DNA of 64,000 nt from Norana najaformis. Lineage: Eukaryota > Annelida > Clitellata > Crassiclitellata > Hormogastridae. The stretch lies in assembly GCA_964023275.1 (NCBI GenBank), contig OZ029913.1, positions 56,297,358 through 56,361,357 on the forward strand, written 5' to 3'. The translations under genes and the position numbers were made by a program. Each line of letters begins with the position of its first letter. Position 1 is the stretch's first letter. The notes under the pieces are model-generated. The model made no database searches. It was not told where the DNA came from and saw only the letters and a list, made by a program, of their open reading frames with translations. Of this stretch, positions 1 to 11,831 are shown piece after piece.

Positions 1-1334
1 GGCCTTTGTAACCTATATCTCCTTTAACACCTGCACAAAATGTTAGGCTTTACTGTATATCTGAAAAATTGCCTGGAAACAGTTTACTTTTAAATCATGT
101 GGTGATTATGTTGCAAGGGGTTCTATCTAGAAAAAGTATGGGAGCAAATTGAGCAATCGCTTACCGGTGGCGTACTTCCTTTGTCCAACTTACAAGTGCG
201 TTTTGAGAGGGTTATGAAAATGTGGCGCACTGATGTTCAGGTGCAATAGTGTGGGTCAATAGTCTCTATATGTACATTAACCCTTCTTTTTTACCTTTTA
301 CTTCTTGATAAATCCAGTAGCCAACATGCATTAACGCAAGTTTACACATTTCAGCTTATTTTATATGAATTTTTGTACAAGGATTAAAACTGACCCAACG
401 ACCTGGATCTTTCAGACTTGACATGATATAGCGCCGTCATTTCAGCTGATCTTCCTGACGCGGTTTTTATATGGTACTGAGAAATACCAGAGATTTTCTG
501 CCATACATTACACGCAAAGGATCATGAGTTTCATCTTTTTTACAATATCTTTTATTTTAGTTTTAATGAACTGTATCAAATGGACGAATATAATAATACT
601 TTTATGGATTACAGTCAGATAGCCTATATATAAACCGATAACCGTAACAGTTTATAAAAATTTTATTGTAGCAAAAAACAACAACTATTTATTTTAAAAC
701 TTTATCCGAACAAGGGCTAGTGGCGATATAAACGAATAGTCACTCGGGGAAAGCAGCAGAATTTAACTCTATTACTTTTAAAAGGCTTCTGGAGCAGGTC
801 ATGACCTGTACAACAAGGCTTTAAAAGTATTGCATTTATATATAGTTTTTAATTGTTTCATTGCCATTGCGTTGCTCTGACGTTCATTCTTATAACAATC
901 ACAAATGTTTCAACATTAAATTCCAAGTAGAAAAGATTCTTAGCATCCTGGTACATTTTGAATTAAACGTATATTGAATATGTTTTACTCTTCGATTAAT
1001 TACAGCTTAATCGACCATCTTTAAAATAACATTTGGATAGAACTTCGGTATTATGTTAACACTTAGCTCTACAAGTGAGCATGTAAATGTAAATGTACAC
1101 GGTTTTATACATAGCGACCCTATAGCCTCGACCCTTCTCATTTTCAATGAAATGATCGGGTGAGATCCTTCATCACCGCTGCCCGTTTAAATGGTCGCTC
1201 CGCCATTTAAGATCCCTGTGCACGGGCCGTGCTAGCCAGCATTAATTAAGCGCTCACAGTTTCACAAGCAGGCATCTTAAAGGCTATTTTGAATCACTTA
1301 CTACCTTATAACAGCAGGCCTATAGTTTGTGCTG
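1..1334. other. Intergenic, no gene seen
   Basis: AT-rich sequence downstream of the minus-strand gene at 1335-3254. I see no coding exon that I can support. The only structure is a repeat at about 1090-1240 that recurs at 42490-42610. Confidence 0.6.
1090..1240 (-). repeat. SINE-like repeat, truncated (same family as 42490-42706)
   Basis: This stretch shares several blocks, in the same order, with 42490-42610, among them tagcgacc, gtgagatccttca, accgct and gccatttaag. At 42490-42706 the same body continues into a tRNA-like head read on the minus strand, so this copy is probably a 5'-truncated SINE. A short aaatgt tandem at 1083-1100 sits where the 3' tail would be. Confidence 0.55.
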
Positions 1335-3254
1335 TTAAAGTCGTATGCGGATGCGCCAGGCCATTTCAAGGAAGACGTGATGACAAGAAAAAAGATGTAA
1401 GCGAAACTTACAGGTTTCGCAGTGTGTGTGGAAGCCAGTTTTAGCCTCAGTGAACAATGTCATGTCGCCAAGTCTATGTGAACACTGTAACCGAATATAA
1501 TGAAGGAAGAGTTCAGGGCAGGTACAGAACTCGAAGATCCCTCCATCGCCCCGAATATGTTTACATAACCAGATCAATCCAAGAACTTCTTGTACATTTT
1601 CGTCGAACAATGATGCAAGTTCAGGATAGAATATCATTGGAAAGAGTTCGGTATTATAAGCATTTGCTGCAAGAATGTGCTCCATTTCCGCTATTTTGTG
1701 GCCCTCCTCAAATTGTCCAGTTGTGTAGTAGTAGTTACTCAGATAGGCTGCAGAAATCAAGTGTGATGGATTCAGCCATCTCTCGTAAAATTTTCCATTC
1801 TTCTCATACCAGGGAACATTCCAAGACTTTGCGGAATAAAAGCATCGGAGTTTCGTACAACTGATTGTTGCAGAAGCATCCCACTTATTCCTTCCTTCCA
1901 CCATTGTGGATAATTCAACATTTTCCAAGGATTCGTAAAAAGCTGTTATTGCATTCACTGAAGCACGATTCGACAGCGCTACACGTTTCACTTTCAGTGG
2001 CTCTACACATGAAGTCGCATTCAGAAAGTGTTGTTTTGCAGCCTCGTAGTAGTGGTTTTGTCCCTGTGTTTTTGCCAATTGCAGTTTGTGGATACCGTTC
2101 ATAAGATTATCCAGCTCTTCGTCAATCAATTTTTCGACTTTGTCAAGCTTCGGGCGATTAGCCTGAAATGGGTAACCAAACCTATCCGCCGACAAATGAA
2201 TGTAAAGCGGCATTTCTACAGGAAAGGAAAAAGAAATACGACATTCCGGACACAATTTTGGAGGCAGATCAACAACTCTTGCAAACATTAATATCGTTTC
2301 AAGTAGACCTGAGTCTACTGCACTTCTGAAAACGTCTTCATCTAAGTTGCCTTCGATGATGTTGTTATCCTTCAAGAAGTAGTTTGGAAAGTTTCTATTG
2401 ATAAAACGTTGTCCAACTTGTTTCAAAAGTTCGCCTACGCATGTCATTATGTTACTGTCTTTCCAAAATTCAGCGGGGTTTTCCTCACACGCCCAAAACA
2501 TCTGAGTCTTGAAATGATAGGTACGGAGGCTGGTCATCTCCTTACCACCACAATTGTCAACAATCTTCGACTTTATCAGTCGCAGAACATGGTAAACGTA
2601 CTTTTGTGAATCGGTCCAGTTGGAAATCAACCTCACTTCAGCTTTTGAGAATGAATATCTCCACTGAGTTTCATCATCATGCATGTCATTTGGGTGTGAC
2701 TTGCCCACGCAAAAGCATCCCTCACTGACGATTTGATCAATCAAATCTTTCGATGGCCAACCGTGAGGACGATGACGTGTCTGCCATTCCAAGGCCTCTG
2801 GCGGCCAGTAAGGACATTGCAACGAGAACACTCTGTCGAATGTTAAAGCGCTATGATCAAATGACCATCCAACATCCGTCGTAATTGCTGGGCCATTTAC
2901 GCGGTCAAAGGAAAACTTCTGCAGCTGCTTCTCATAATCCTGTTCATAGGCTGTACTTTCACTTTGCAATTTTGACTTTCTTAACCTCATGTATCCGGCT
3001 GAAAGACCTTGCATCTCAATTATCAATACATCACCTCTGAAGTCATTCGGAGGCTGTGCATTCTTCGGGATTGCCAAGACGTCTGTATTGTACATCATGA
3101 AGTCGAAATCCGTGAGGTTGGTGAAGAAATAGACCCCTGGAATCTCGACTGAGCTGCCGGATAAGAAAGCTCTGTCGTTGTATTGTAAAGATTTCATGCG
3201 TCGTCGGAGGCAGTCTATAAACTTCGTTTCTTTCCTTTCGTTTCTTTTGCTCAT
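1335..3254 (-). CDS. Mab-21/cGAS-like nucleotidyltransferase (cGLR-type), single exon
   Basis: The 639-aa uninterrupted frame encodes a Mab-21-family protein. Near the N-terminus a G-S-S turn (residues 33-35) is followed by D49-F-D51, the arrangement of the metal-binding G-S and [D/E]-x-D motifs of cGAS and cGAS-like receptors; a third candidate acidic residue is D140 in TFDRVFSL. Residues about 121-260 carry the usual Mab-21 signatures: GPAITTD, CPYWPPEALEW, RPHGWPS, LIDQIVSEGC, then RLIS, LRLIK and LRTYHFKTQMFWACE of the helical half. The last ~200 residues are the helical tail (LSNYYYTTGQFEEG, VQEVLGL) common in marine-invertebrate members. Family knowledge: cGLRs make cyclic (di)nucleotide second messengers after sensing nucleic acid, but many Mab-21 relatives are inactive. 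Activity here is inferred from the motifs only. No intron is visible. ATG at 3252-3254, TAA at 1335-1337. Confidence 0.85.
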   Translation of the reverse strand: MSKRNERKETKFIDCLRRRMKSLQYNDRAFLSGSSVEIPGVYFFTNLTDFDFMMYNTDVLAIPKNAQPPNDFRGDVLIIEMQGLSAGYMRLRKSKLQSESTAYEQDYEKQLQKFSFDRVNGPAITTDVGWSFDHSALTFDRVFSLQCPYWPPEALEWQTRHRPHGWPSKDLIDQIVSEGCFCVGKSHPNDMHDDETQWRYSFSKAEVRLISNWTDSQKYVYHVLRLIKSKIVDNCGGKEMTSLRTYHFKTQMFWACEENPAEFWKDSNIMTCVGELLKQVGQRFINRNFPNYFLKDNNIIEGNLDEDVFRSAVDSGLLETILMFARVVDLPPKLCPECRISFSFPVEMPLYIHLSADRFGYPFQANRPKLDKVEKLIDEELDNLMNGIHKLQLAKTQGQNHYYEAAKQHFLNATSCVEPLKVKRVALSNRASVNAITAFYESLENVELSTMVEGRNKWDASATISCTKLRCFYSAKSWNVPWYEKNGKFYERWLNPSHLISAAYLSNYYYTTGQFEEGHKIAEMEHILAANAYNTELFPMIFYPELASLFDENVQEVLGLIWLCKHIRGDGGIFEFCTCPELFLHYIRLQCSHRLGDMTLFTEAKTGFHTHCETCKFRLHLFSCHHVFLEMAWRIRIRL

Positions 3255-4120
3255 TTCTAAAATTAACAGCTGGTTTTAAGACGTGTTTAACTGTGCGACT
3301 ATCGGCATAGAAGAGTCTGAATTTATTGATCTAGTTTTCTTTTACACTGAAAGCTTTGAATTCTACAAGTCTTGCTAGGCCTCGGAAAATACAGAAACGC
3401 CTTTTTCTTTTATTCACTTTCGAATCTGACAGGCAGCCTATTATCTTAAAAGCTTTTATGACCTACATTTGATTCCGACTGACAGGCTTAGAGGAGGTCG
3501 TTTATGTCAAATATAAATTATACGTTCTACCACAGCTATAAGATGCAAGAAATGTAAGAGCGAGATAAAGGAGGCCTAGGCCTATGTATTTATGCAACGC
3601 TGTGTCGTGGCAAGACGCTGAACAGTAACCGCATGATGTCGATACCGAGGAGGGAGCGTAGGGCGTAGGAGAGTGGCTGAAGGATGCCAAGTCCATTGTT
3701 AGAACAGTCTAAGGTCTGCACCAGTCACATAAACATCTACTTCCACAGTTCAGGCATCAAGGGTTCTGCTCAACATACGCGAGTTTGGCCTGCCATCCGA
3801 GAGAAATGTCCAGAAAGTCGATGGACTTTTTGACAAGAACCATCCTCAATCTGTTAATCGGGAATCAAGAGATGCCACCTTTCTTTCTTCTACGTTTTGG
3901 CAATCGTAATAGTAAACTCCAAATTTCCAAAGCCCTACTATAAAGCTAAGCGCAGACACCACCTTATTCACTAGCGATGTGTCAAGGCAGTTGGGTTGTC
4001 CGAAGATGCCATGTCAAGAACCAAGTCTAGAACCAAGAACAGCGCCCTTTTACGGCCGAGGCCGAAAAAGGCGCTGTAAATGTATTTTGTAAAGTACTAC
4101 AGCACTCTATAATTCTGCAG
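3255..4120. other. Intergenic between divergent genes; possible promoter region
   Basis: This 866-bp gap separates the start of the minus-strand cGLR-like gene from copy 1 of the plus-strand monooxygenase array. It probably holds both promoters, but I see no convincing TATA box. It does not resemble the promoter region of copies 3 and 4. A polypyrimidine-type acceptor, ttctgcag, ends at 4120 just before the copy 1 ATG, implying an upstream 5' UTR exon not located. Confidence 0.5.
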
Positions 4121-5000
4121 ATGTCTACAGGGATTTTACTGAGCGTCCTGTTTGCGCTCTGCTCGGAATCAAAAGCCCATTCAACGTTTCAAGCAAAGAT
4201 GCCCAATGGAGACAGGGTACCAAACCCATGCACTCCGTCGAGCATTTGGTCTGGAGTCGGACACGAGAACAGTGGAGGGGGAGGTCCACTAAATCCATTC
4301 GGACTAGACTTCCTGGCTAATAACATCGTAAATCAATTTTCAGCGTTTTTCATATATTATTATTTACCTCAACTCGATGCAATTTTAACATAATAATTGT
4401 TAGTACTTTGACATACTTAACCAGTTCCTGATAAAAATTTAACAGCATTTTTGCCGTAATTTTTGCAGCATCTTAGGTATAGTGGCTTGATGATTTTATG
4501 ATGGCGCTGGGAGTTAACTTAAGCAATGCTGAGCCTGATTAGATCCTGGAGTGCATTCTTTTCATGATACCTGCATTCTTTAGATGCCTTGTCTAAGATT
4601 CAAGTTCTAGCTCATCATGTGAATTCAGCAATAAACTTTGGGTTTGTTTTTGGGATCAATCACCATATAGGAAATAGATAGTTGCACTTTTGCTTATCGA
4701 TTCTTTCCAATTCCAATAACTCTGACACCTGTTAGGTCTGGAACCGAACTCTTTGCGAGAAGGATTCAGATGGAGACGGACTGACCAAAGGTCAAGAGTT
4801 CGGTGACCCAAACTGCACATGGACACTTGGAAGCACTCCTACGTTCAGTACCAACCTCTCACATCCAGGTTTAATTTATATTTCATTACACTTTATTAAC
4901 ATTTTCATCATCGTTGTCAAAACATTTCTATCATGAGTGTGAATAGTCGGAATGTTTTAAATTGTCGTTTCCTGTTAAAACTATTGATAAAAGGATTCTA

Positions 5001-5150
5001 GGACTATAGCACATAGGCTTTCCGCACATAGGACTGTGACTCATAGGACGATCGCACATAGGACTGGAACTCATAGGACGATCGCACATAAGACATTCGC
5101 TCATAGGGCTTTCACTCATAGGGCTTTTGCTAATAGGACGATCACTCATA
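5001..5150. repeat. 15-bp tandem repeat, left MULE terminus
   Basis: Ten consecutive 15-bp units of the type ggacgatcgcacata, each ending in cata, catA or aata, with no spacers. The inverse array lies at 5754-5887. Confidence 0.9.
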
Positions 5151-5320
5151 TTTGTACTATTTGAACCAATTTATTAAGCTTCCAACATAAAAAACATAGA
5201 ACACCGATTATGAAAAAAATTAATATTGGCTATTGTTATTGTTATTCATATTCATATTTTTATTAACTGCACGTAGTATTTAATGATATAAATGTTCACC
5301 GTTACAAGTTTAGAAAATAT

Positions 5321-5680
5321 CTAGTTATACGATAAGTACGCCATGGAACGGAGGTAGGTTAGAATATCTGTTTGCCCATAAGTGGCTACTGCCCTCATTA
5401 CGCGATCTCGAAGGATTCGGTAGCGTTTGACGGCTGGTTGTTCTGTACCTGTTGATCCCTGTAGAAATGATGCCTTCTGCTTCGAACAGTCGTTCTTGAG
5501 TTCTGATAGGAATTTCCACAATGTCGGGTGACTGCACTGCAATAAAACCTGTAGGCCGTGGTGCCAACCTTCCACAATGTTCGTCGTTCTTGCTAAACCA
5601 TCAGCGGCAGCGTCACGCTGATTCCATGATATCCGCCCGAGTACCCGGGCGATGTTGCCTTCTAATGACCTTCGTGCCAT
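5321..5680 (-). pseudogene. MULE transposase C-terminal remnant
   Basis: A 119-aa frame contains ARTTNIVEGWHHGLQ followed by HPTLWKFLSELK. The pattern N-x-x-EGWH...HP-x-W-x-F is typical of the C-terminal part of MULE transposases in animals. The N-terminal zinc-binding part and the DDE core are absent, so the element cannot move by itself. It is framed by the inverted tandem-repeat termini, which supports the assignment independently. Confidence 0.7.
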
Positions 5681-5753
5681 CGGTTGAATTCAAATCTGTT
5701 GAGTTCACTTCAAAGCGAACGTATCTCCAGCGTTCATTTATTAGCTAACGTCT

Positions 5754-5887
5754 TATGAGCGATAGTCTTACGAGCAAACATCCTATGTGCGAAGGGTTTA
5801 TGTGCGGTGATCCTATGAGCAACAGACCTATGAGCGAAAATCTATATGGGATAGTCCTATGTGTGAAAGTCCTATGTGCGATCGTCC
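5754..5887. repeat. 15-bp tandem repeat, right MULE terminus
   Basis: Nine units of the type tatgtgcgatcgtcc (one of 14 bp), the reverse complement of the left array. Together they form the long inverted termini of the element. Confidence 0.85.
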
Positions 5888-6359
5888 GGATACCGATAAA
5901 AGATAGTTCCCTAATACCAAGGATTAATATCCAAATAGTGGTTTAAAAATACATAAGCGATATCATTCTGATTACTTTTTTCTAATTATATAGTCATTTA
6001 AGTTTCATGGCCATTACAGCCCTGGCTGTCACAAACTCGCTCAGTAATGTAGATCCACTTGCAGAAACATTGTAGTTTGAAGTTTTATCTTAAAATGATC
6101 GATTGACTGCTGGTGGATACGGATGCCAGGCTCGAAGGTCGTAGGCTATTTTAGATAGATACAGTATACCTAACAACTGCGAACTACATCGTCTCTTTCC
6201 CATTGCTGGAATATGGAATGTAAACTGTATGATTTGTGATATTGTAACCATGGAAACCTTCAGCTCGTTCTATTTTCGATTGGCGTTCAGAGAAATTAAA
6301 GCTTTAAAGTCACACGAGGCATTCGAAGTCTGCGGATACACGATGATCTCTTGTTTAAA

Positions 6360-6515
6360 GTGGTGGGCTGTCAACTGATAGGTCGAGGTTCAAACACCGG
6401 TCCAGGCAGAAAGATATTTTGAGAGTTCTGCTTCTTTTGCGATTCCTAACAAGCTCAGCTAAAAATTAGTGCACTGACTGTATGTTGCCAGTGAAAAACC
6501 AAACCGCGAGAAAGA
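6360..6515 (+). repeat. tRNA-derived SINE fragment in intron 2 of copy 1
   Basis: A B-box-like ggttcaaac is followed by the same downstream sequence (gaaagatattttgag, ttctgcttctttt) seen in the equivalent introns at 35150-35480 and 53870-54115. The 3' part is replaced by an ATT microsatellite. Confidence 0.55.
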
Positions 6516-6592
<77 letters not shown>

Positions 6593-6641
6593 CCAAGGTA
6601 GAAACAATCCCCAGGAACTAAAATTATTATTATTATTATTA
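6515..6641. repeat. (ATT)n microsatellite
   Basis: About 25 uninterrupted ATT units to 6590, then a short gap and a second run of about seven units at 6621-6641. Confidence 0.95.
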
Positions 6642-7339
6642 TTTGACCTTACCTTCCAATCCTCTCTCTTCTTCCCAAAATACAAAACACATTCTGATGT
6701 TGACCTAATTATTATGTTTATGATGCTGTGGGTGCACAAAGTCGAGCAAGCTTCGCCTTTATTTCATTCACATTGTAGGCTACCATACTTTACAATTTGA
6801 TAAGTCACATTAGTGGTTGCTGTCTGTAAATCCATATGGAAATTGTTGACCATGATAACGGAAAAATAGTCTGTTGCTTATAATTTTAACAATTGACACC
6901 CCGCTTCAAAGTCATTGATAGAAAAGTGCAATCTTTAATTTTGATAATCAAGTGAATTGAGTGTCCGAAAATCTTTCTGAATGTTACAGGAATCTGTGAG
7001 CCACTTGATTCGTCTCAATGCTCAGGAAAGAACTCTTGGCTGGAGAACTGTGGTCCGGTAAAGCTGAATTGTCCGGCAATCGACGCATCAGGTGAACCTA
7101 TAGCAGACAATAATTACAAAGTCCGTTTTACCGAAGCAAAGAATAGGCCCATTAATAGTTGGTAAACAAGCATTTACAAGGCAAAGTAAATTTATCAGAC
7201 AATGAAGAAATGCATTATGTGACTAAGAGAAAACAAGACATACTTTTCTCTGCAGAACTCTACGCTAAAAACAGACGTGTTGGAATTCACTGAAAAAGTT
7301 CACGCCACTTGATTAACAAACCGTTTTAATTAAAATAAA

Positions 7340-7810
7340 GTCAAGTGCCGAATTGCAATCGCCAGATCCTATACGACCTCCGTGAATAATACATCCAGTA
7401 CTCTACAACTGAGCGAAATACTAAACTGCGATCATAACTGCACATGCTGCAGGTACTCTGGTACATTTGCGAGACTTGTACCAGTACAGAGTCTCACAGT
7501 AAGCATCTCAACATCTTTGATATGTGGAGCCTCAGGAGAATTTTGCAGATTTCCTGTACGGACCATGGAAGCAAAGAGGAGGTTAGGAGAAGTATCTGCC
7601 ACAGTCCAAAATCTCAGGCTAAATTTCTTCTGGCAGAAAACGAGTACCACTGAAGAACATTAACGGCCACAATGCACAAACTCTTGAGGTTGACCTAAAA
7701 CCAAGAAGTCTAAATTGTAGAGTAGTGTAAAAAGATCTGACATCATTGAATATCGACCTTCATACCGAGTGGAAGAGGGCAAAGGATAGATCATCTTGGG
7801 GCCGTATTTC
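7340..7810 (+). mobile_element. LINE reverse-transcriptase C-terminal relic in intron 3 of copy 1
   Basis: Broken frames read HLNIFDMWSLRRILQIS, then TDHGSKEEVRR and further on WKRAKDRSSW, the order found in the C-terminal part of several non-LTR retrotransposon ORFs downstream of the RT. The same relic lies in intron 3 of copies 2, 3 and 4, so it predates the array's expansion. I cannot assign the clade. Confidence 0.65.
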
Positions 7811-10421
7811 TGACATGGTCAGTCCGCAGCGCAAACGAGTGAATGCGGATTCGAATCTGCTCTGTGTAACGACCCTTCGCAAGAATGTTTACGGAGACAT
7901 GCCTCTGTCATCAAGGAGTATAAATTGTATCGGCTTAAGATGGGAGGTAAGTAGATACCTTGGCCTCGTGCTCAGGATCTTGAGAATCGTTCACTGCCGC
8001 TCAATCGTTGAAGATCATGAAATGAGCGTCTCTTCTATTTTACACTATGGACAACATTTACGATTTGCGATTTACTTTCTCAAGGCTATACTTTAACTAC
8101 CGAACTTTGACTTTCTGTATTACGTCGATGTTGAAGTGACAGGTGAAAACTGGTCTGTTGGCAATTAGGCTCATTGCTATCAAACAGCTTTATGGACTTA
8201 TCTCTACATAATATAAATTATAATTGTATGCCTGCGCGAAATTAGAATAAGCTATAGTGATAAATTGCCACTGTACTTCTCTTCAATGCAGCTAGTAATT
8301 AGCATCGTGCATAACCTCTATGGATGAAAACACCCGGCACTCTACAGTTGAGCGGAACATTAAGCTGCTCAATGTCACAGAACATGACTTTAATTGCAAT
8401 CTACCCATAGTGAACACGTCACAAGATATCTGAAAATATTGCTAAAATTTATTTAGTTTTTGATTCATCTTCACCAGAGATCGAGATAGAGCAGAATAAT
8501 TTTGATTCAAGTGCTAACAATTGTACTATTCTCTTGCCACATCAGGAACGTTTATGATATCATACAGGCAAATGCTCATAAAATAGTCAATCATGTTGTG
8601 ATTTTGTCAGAATAACTCGTTCTTGGTTAACATTTTAATAAAATTAAAGATATAATAATACAATGAAACAACAGTATTGCTCGAACATTTAAGTGAAATT
8701 GCCACAAATGAAACAACACAAACCATTTTTCTCAACACATAAAAAATCGTGTATCTCAGTTTCGAAAGTGTGGACATAAGGCAGTATAATTCGATGGACG
8801 CGATATGTATGGCCTTTTAGTGGCTGGAAAATAAATACGCCCGTATTTCAACTCTATGCTATGCCTCTGAAACAGTGGTTGAGGTATTTTGATTTTTAAA
8901 GAATGCTGTAAAATACGATAAAATTATATAGACCAGTTTACAGCTTGTGGCAAAGTAATGCTATGTATGTTTTTGTCGGGAATAATTAATGATCTCTATA
9001 AATTCAGCCCTATTACAAAAATTTGCAATAGGGTTAAACTGCAAGAATATACTGTTGTCGTTCCTCCTTCTTTATGCAACTCAGGGGTAGTATCTCTGAA
9101 CATTGTGTCGTCTGTCAACACTGGATGGGAATCCGTTGGATGGTTTCTGCATGCTTGCGCGTAGCCCTCCCCAGGTGGCGTCTCTTGTAGGTTGGAGAGC
9201 GTCTCTGCTTAGTTTCTTTTGAAGAGGAGCTTTATCAATTTCTAACAAATTACAGCTTAAAGTATTTCGAAAGAAAATTATCAAGATATGATAACATTGT
9301 CTGATATTTCTGTAGGCGTACAAGACTATACGATGCGATTTCCTGTGACGCCTGTTCCCGCCAAAGAGACGACCTGCATCTGCAATCAATTCGCTTTGCC
9401 CAAAGACTCCGTGTCTGACATCATAGCCATCGAACCAGTCATCGACAACGCACATATACTGCACCACATGCTCCTATACGGATGCACCGATGAACATAAG
9501 GGTAAGTTATAATGAACATGAAGGATAACGGAAGCAGAAATTAATACTTTCAAAAGCAATCAAAGTCAAAAGCCGCTCAAATAGGATTTGAAATATGCGT
9601 AAAGCATACAGTAACTGCCCACTCACAAATGCATGCACTCCAGAATACGAACACAAAATAAATTTTTGGGCTTCCATAGATAAAAGAACACACGTGCTTG
9701 AGACTCCGGCGTCTTGTGGAGGGGCAATGACTCTAACAGCTTAGGAAAATGTTTTAGCAGCTGATGTCGGATCTGATGATTCCTATCTGGCCGCCTTAAT
9801 GCTGTCGCTCCAGGCTTAACATTCATATCTCCCCCTTTTAGAGCAGGCGTTGGTGATTAGAGGCAGCAGGAAATGATACAGAGCTAGATTACTTTTATTT
9901 CGATTTTGCCAGACAGCCAGGTGCATTTCAACTCTTTCAGTGGCCTGTTATTCAATTTTCGTCCAGTTCGTAACTTTAGAAATCTTTGGACTACAATAAT
10001 CAGCTAATAACAAGATGAAATTTGCTGCGATATTTCAGACCATTCAGCTAACGATACTTATGAGTGTGGAATGAACAGCTGGGTATCTTGTCTGTCGTTG
10101 ATTGGAATCTGGGGAGTGGGAGTCGCTGGCCAGTGTCTGAACAGTCAGCTTGGAATCAGAATTGGACCAGGTGGTTTCCAGTATGCGATCATAGAGGTGA
10201 TCAAAACCGGCGATGGAAGCGAGGAATTCGATGATCAAACTATTTTGTCACCGTTAGAGCTTTTTACTTCTTAAAGCTTTGTAATACTTTCAACAACTTT
10301 CTCCTTAAAGCTTTTCAAAACTTTCTATATCTTTTCTTACTTTTAGATGCATACAGAGATACAAATAGAAAGAATCAGAGGAAACCGGTAGAGCAACTGT
10401 ATCAAAAGCAAACTGCAATAT

Positions 10422-10436
10422 TATTAATATTAATAT

Positions 10437-10472
<36 letters not shown>
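10422..10472. repeat. (ATT)n/(ATA)n microsatellite tail of LINE
   Basis: Mixed ATT/AAT triplets. It lies at the predicted 3' end of the minus-strand LINE and fits the microsatellite tails of that class. Confidence 0.8.
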
Positions 10473-11831
10473 CACGAAGATTTTTAGCGCGCGTGAGGTC
10501 ACGCATAATGCAAATCCGAGGCGCGGTTAGTCAGTCGCCAGTTGAAAAACAGAACCGTAAACATCGAGGTGTTTGAAAGTCAATAAGAAATAGTTTTTAG
10601 GCGTTTCTTGAAGGAAGGAAGAGAGTTTGAGCCTCGAAGAAACATTGGCAGTCGGTTCCATTCCTTCGGAGCAGCAGCGTGGAATGTAAGAGAGCCCAAG
10701 ATAGTTCGGCATCGTGGATCGGTTAGGAGACCGAAGATCAAAGGTTGCGAGCTGGGATGTAAGGAGAAGCTAGTGATTGAAGGTAGGCAGGAGTGCTCAT
10801 AGTTAGGATTTTATAAGTCAGGCAGATTAGTTTAAATTTTATCCGGAATTTCACTGGAAGCCAGTGCAGCTGGCTTAAAAGGGTTAAGGAATTTATGCGA
10901 GGAGGTTCACGCAGTACCACACAAGCCAAGGTAGCCTACTGAGTTCAAGATCCGAGATACCTGTAAAACCAAGTTAGCATAATCAAGACGAGAACATATC
11001 AGAGAATAGGCTATTGTTTGTGCCATGTCTTTGGTAATATATGAACTGATGTGACGTAATGCCCTGATATGATAGAAGCAAGATTTGCAGAGGTTTGTAG
11101 TGTGTAATCGACATGTGAGATTGCTGTCCAGAATTACCCCAGGTGTTTTGACAATGTTTGAAAGCGGGACATCAGTGCCAGCTAGGTCAATCCTGGAAAC
11201 AGAAGAGAGAGAGAGAGAGCGCGCAGACGTTGGTGTGAGTCAAACATGATTGACTCACATTTATCTGGGTTTATGGCCAAACCATTGAAACAAAATCATG
11301 CATGAATAGAAGAGAGACACTCTACAAGTTTCAACTTGCCTGACTGATCAGTGGGTGACAGAGCTATGTAAAGCTGAGTGTCATTAGCGTACTGCTATAC
11401 CTGGACTCAAAATTGGTTGGCTCTGCAGTTGAATGGTGAAGTGAAGATTGTAAATAATAAGGGTCCAAGGACAAATTCTTGGGGGACACCAGCTGTGCAG
11501 AGAGAAGGATCCGACCGAGCAGAACCAATATGCACCTGATGATATGATATGATAATTAGAGTTAAGAATCTAGCCAGTTTAAGGCAGTCCCAGACACACA
11601 CTTCTGCTCATTCTAGAAGGAAGTAGTTGGTGGTCAACAGTGTCAAAAGCGGCATAAAGTCAAGGCGCACTGAAAGGCACGCCTCTGTATATTGTATCTC
11701 AATATATGAGAAGAATTTTTTTCCATTGTGAAGGCAAGAGCAGTTTCAGTCAAGTAACCTTCACGGTTAGCCGATTGGAAAGGACTGAAGTTAGGAGATA
11801 AAGAAATGTGTTTCTTAATCCGTGTCATGCC
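10422..11831 (-). mobile_element. LINE of CR1/L2 type, inserted in intron 5 of copy 1
   Basis: Reading the minus strand, degraded frames give in order TETALAF near 11745, GVPQEFVLGPLLFTIFTSP near 11450, QYANDTQLYIALSPTDQSG (RT YADD box with D changed to N) near 11370, DLAGTDVPLSN near 11170, and LHWLPVKFRIKFKLICLTYK near 10840. These are the RT and thumb signatures of CR1/L2-like elements. The 3' end (low coordinate) runs into an ATT microsatellite tail at 10422-10472. Introns of the other copies lack it. Many stops make it inactive. Confidence 0.75.

Larger units (their letters stand above)
4994..5894. mobile_element. Mutator-like (MULE) element with tandem-repeat terminal inverted repeats
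   Basis: The 901-bp element lies in intron 2 of copy 1 and is flanked by an 8-bp direct repeat, GATAAAAG, at 4986-4993 and 5895-5902, the target-site length range of MULEs. The 22-bp ends match as inverted repeats at about 15 of 22 positions. Each end is then built of 15-bp tandem units, inverted between the two sides. A transposase remnant sits between them on the minus strand. The matching intron of copy 3 (around 34500-34580) runs through the site without an insertion, so the element arrived after that duplication. Confidence 0.8.

Noticed and set aside
1457-2609. Several plus-strand frames of 66-135 aa
   Set aside because: They lie opposite the 639-aa minus-strand Mab-21-type gene and have no family features.
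5001-5150. CRISPR-like repeat array
   Set aside because: Units are contiguous 15-mers without spacers, inverted at the other end of a transposon, in an animal genome.
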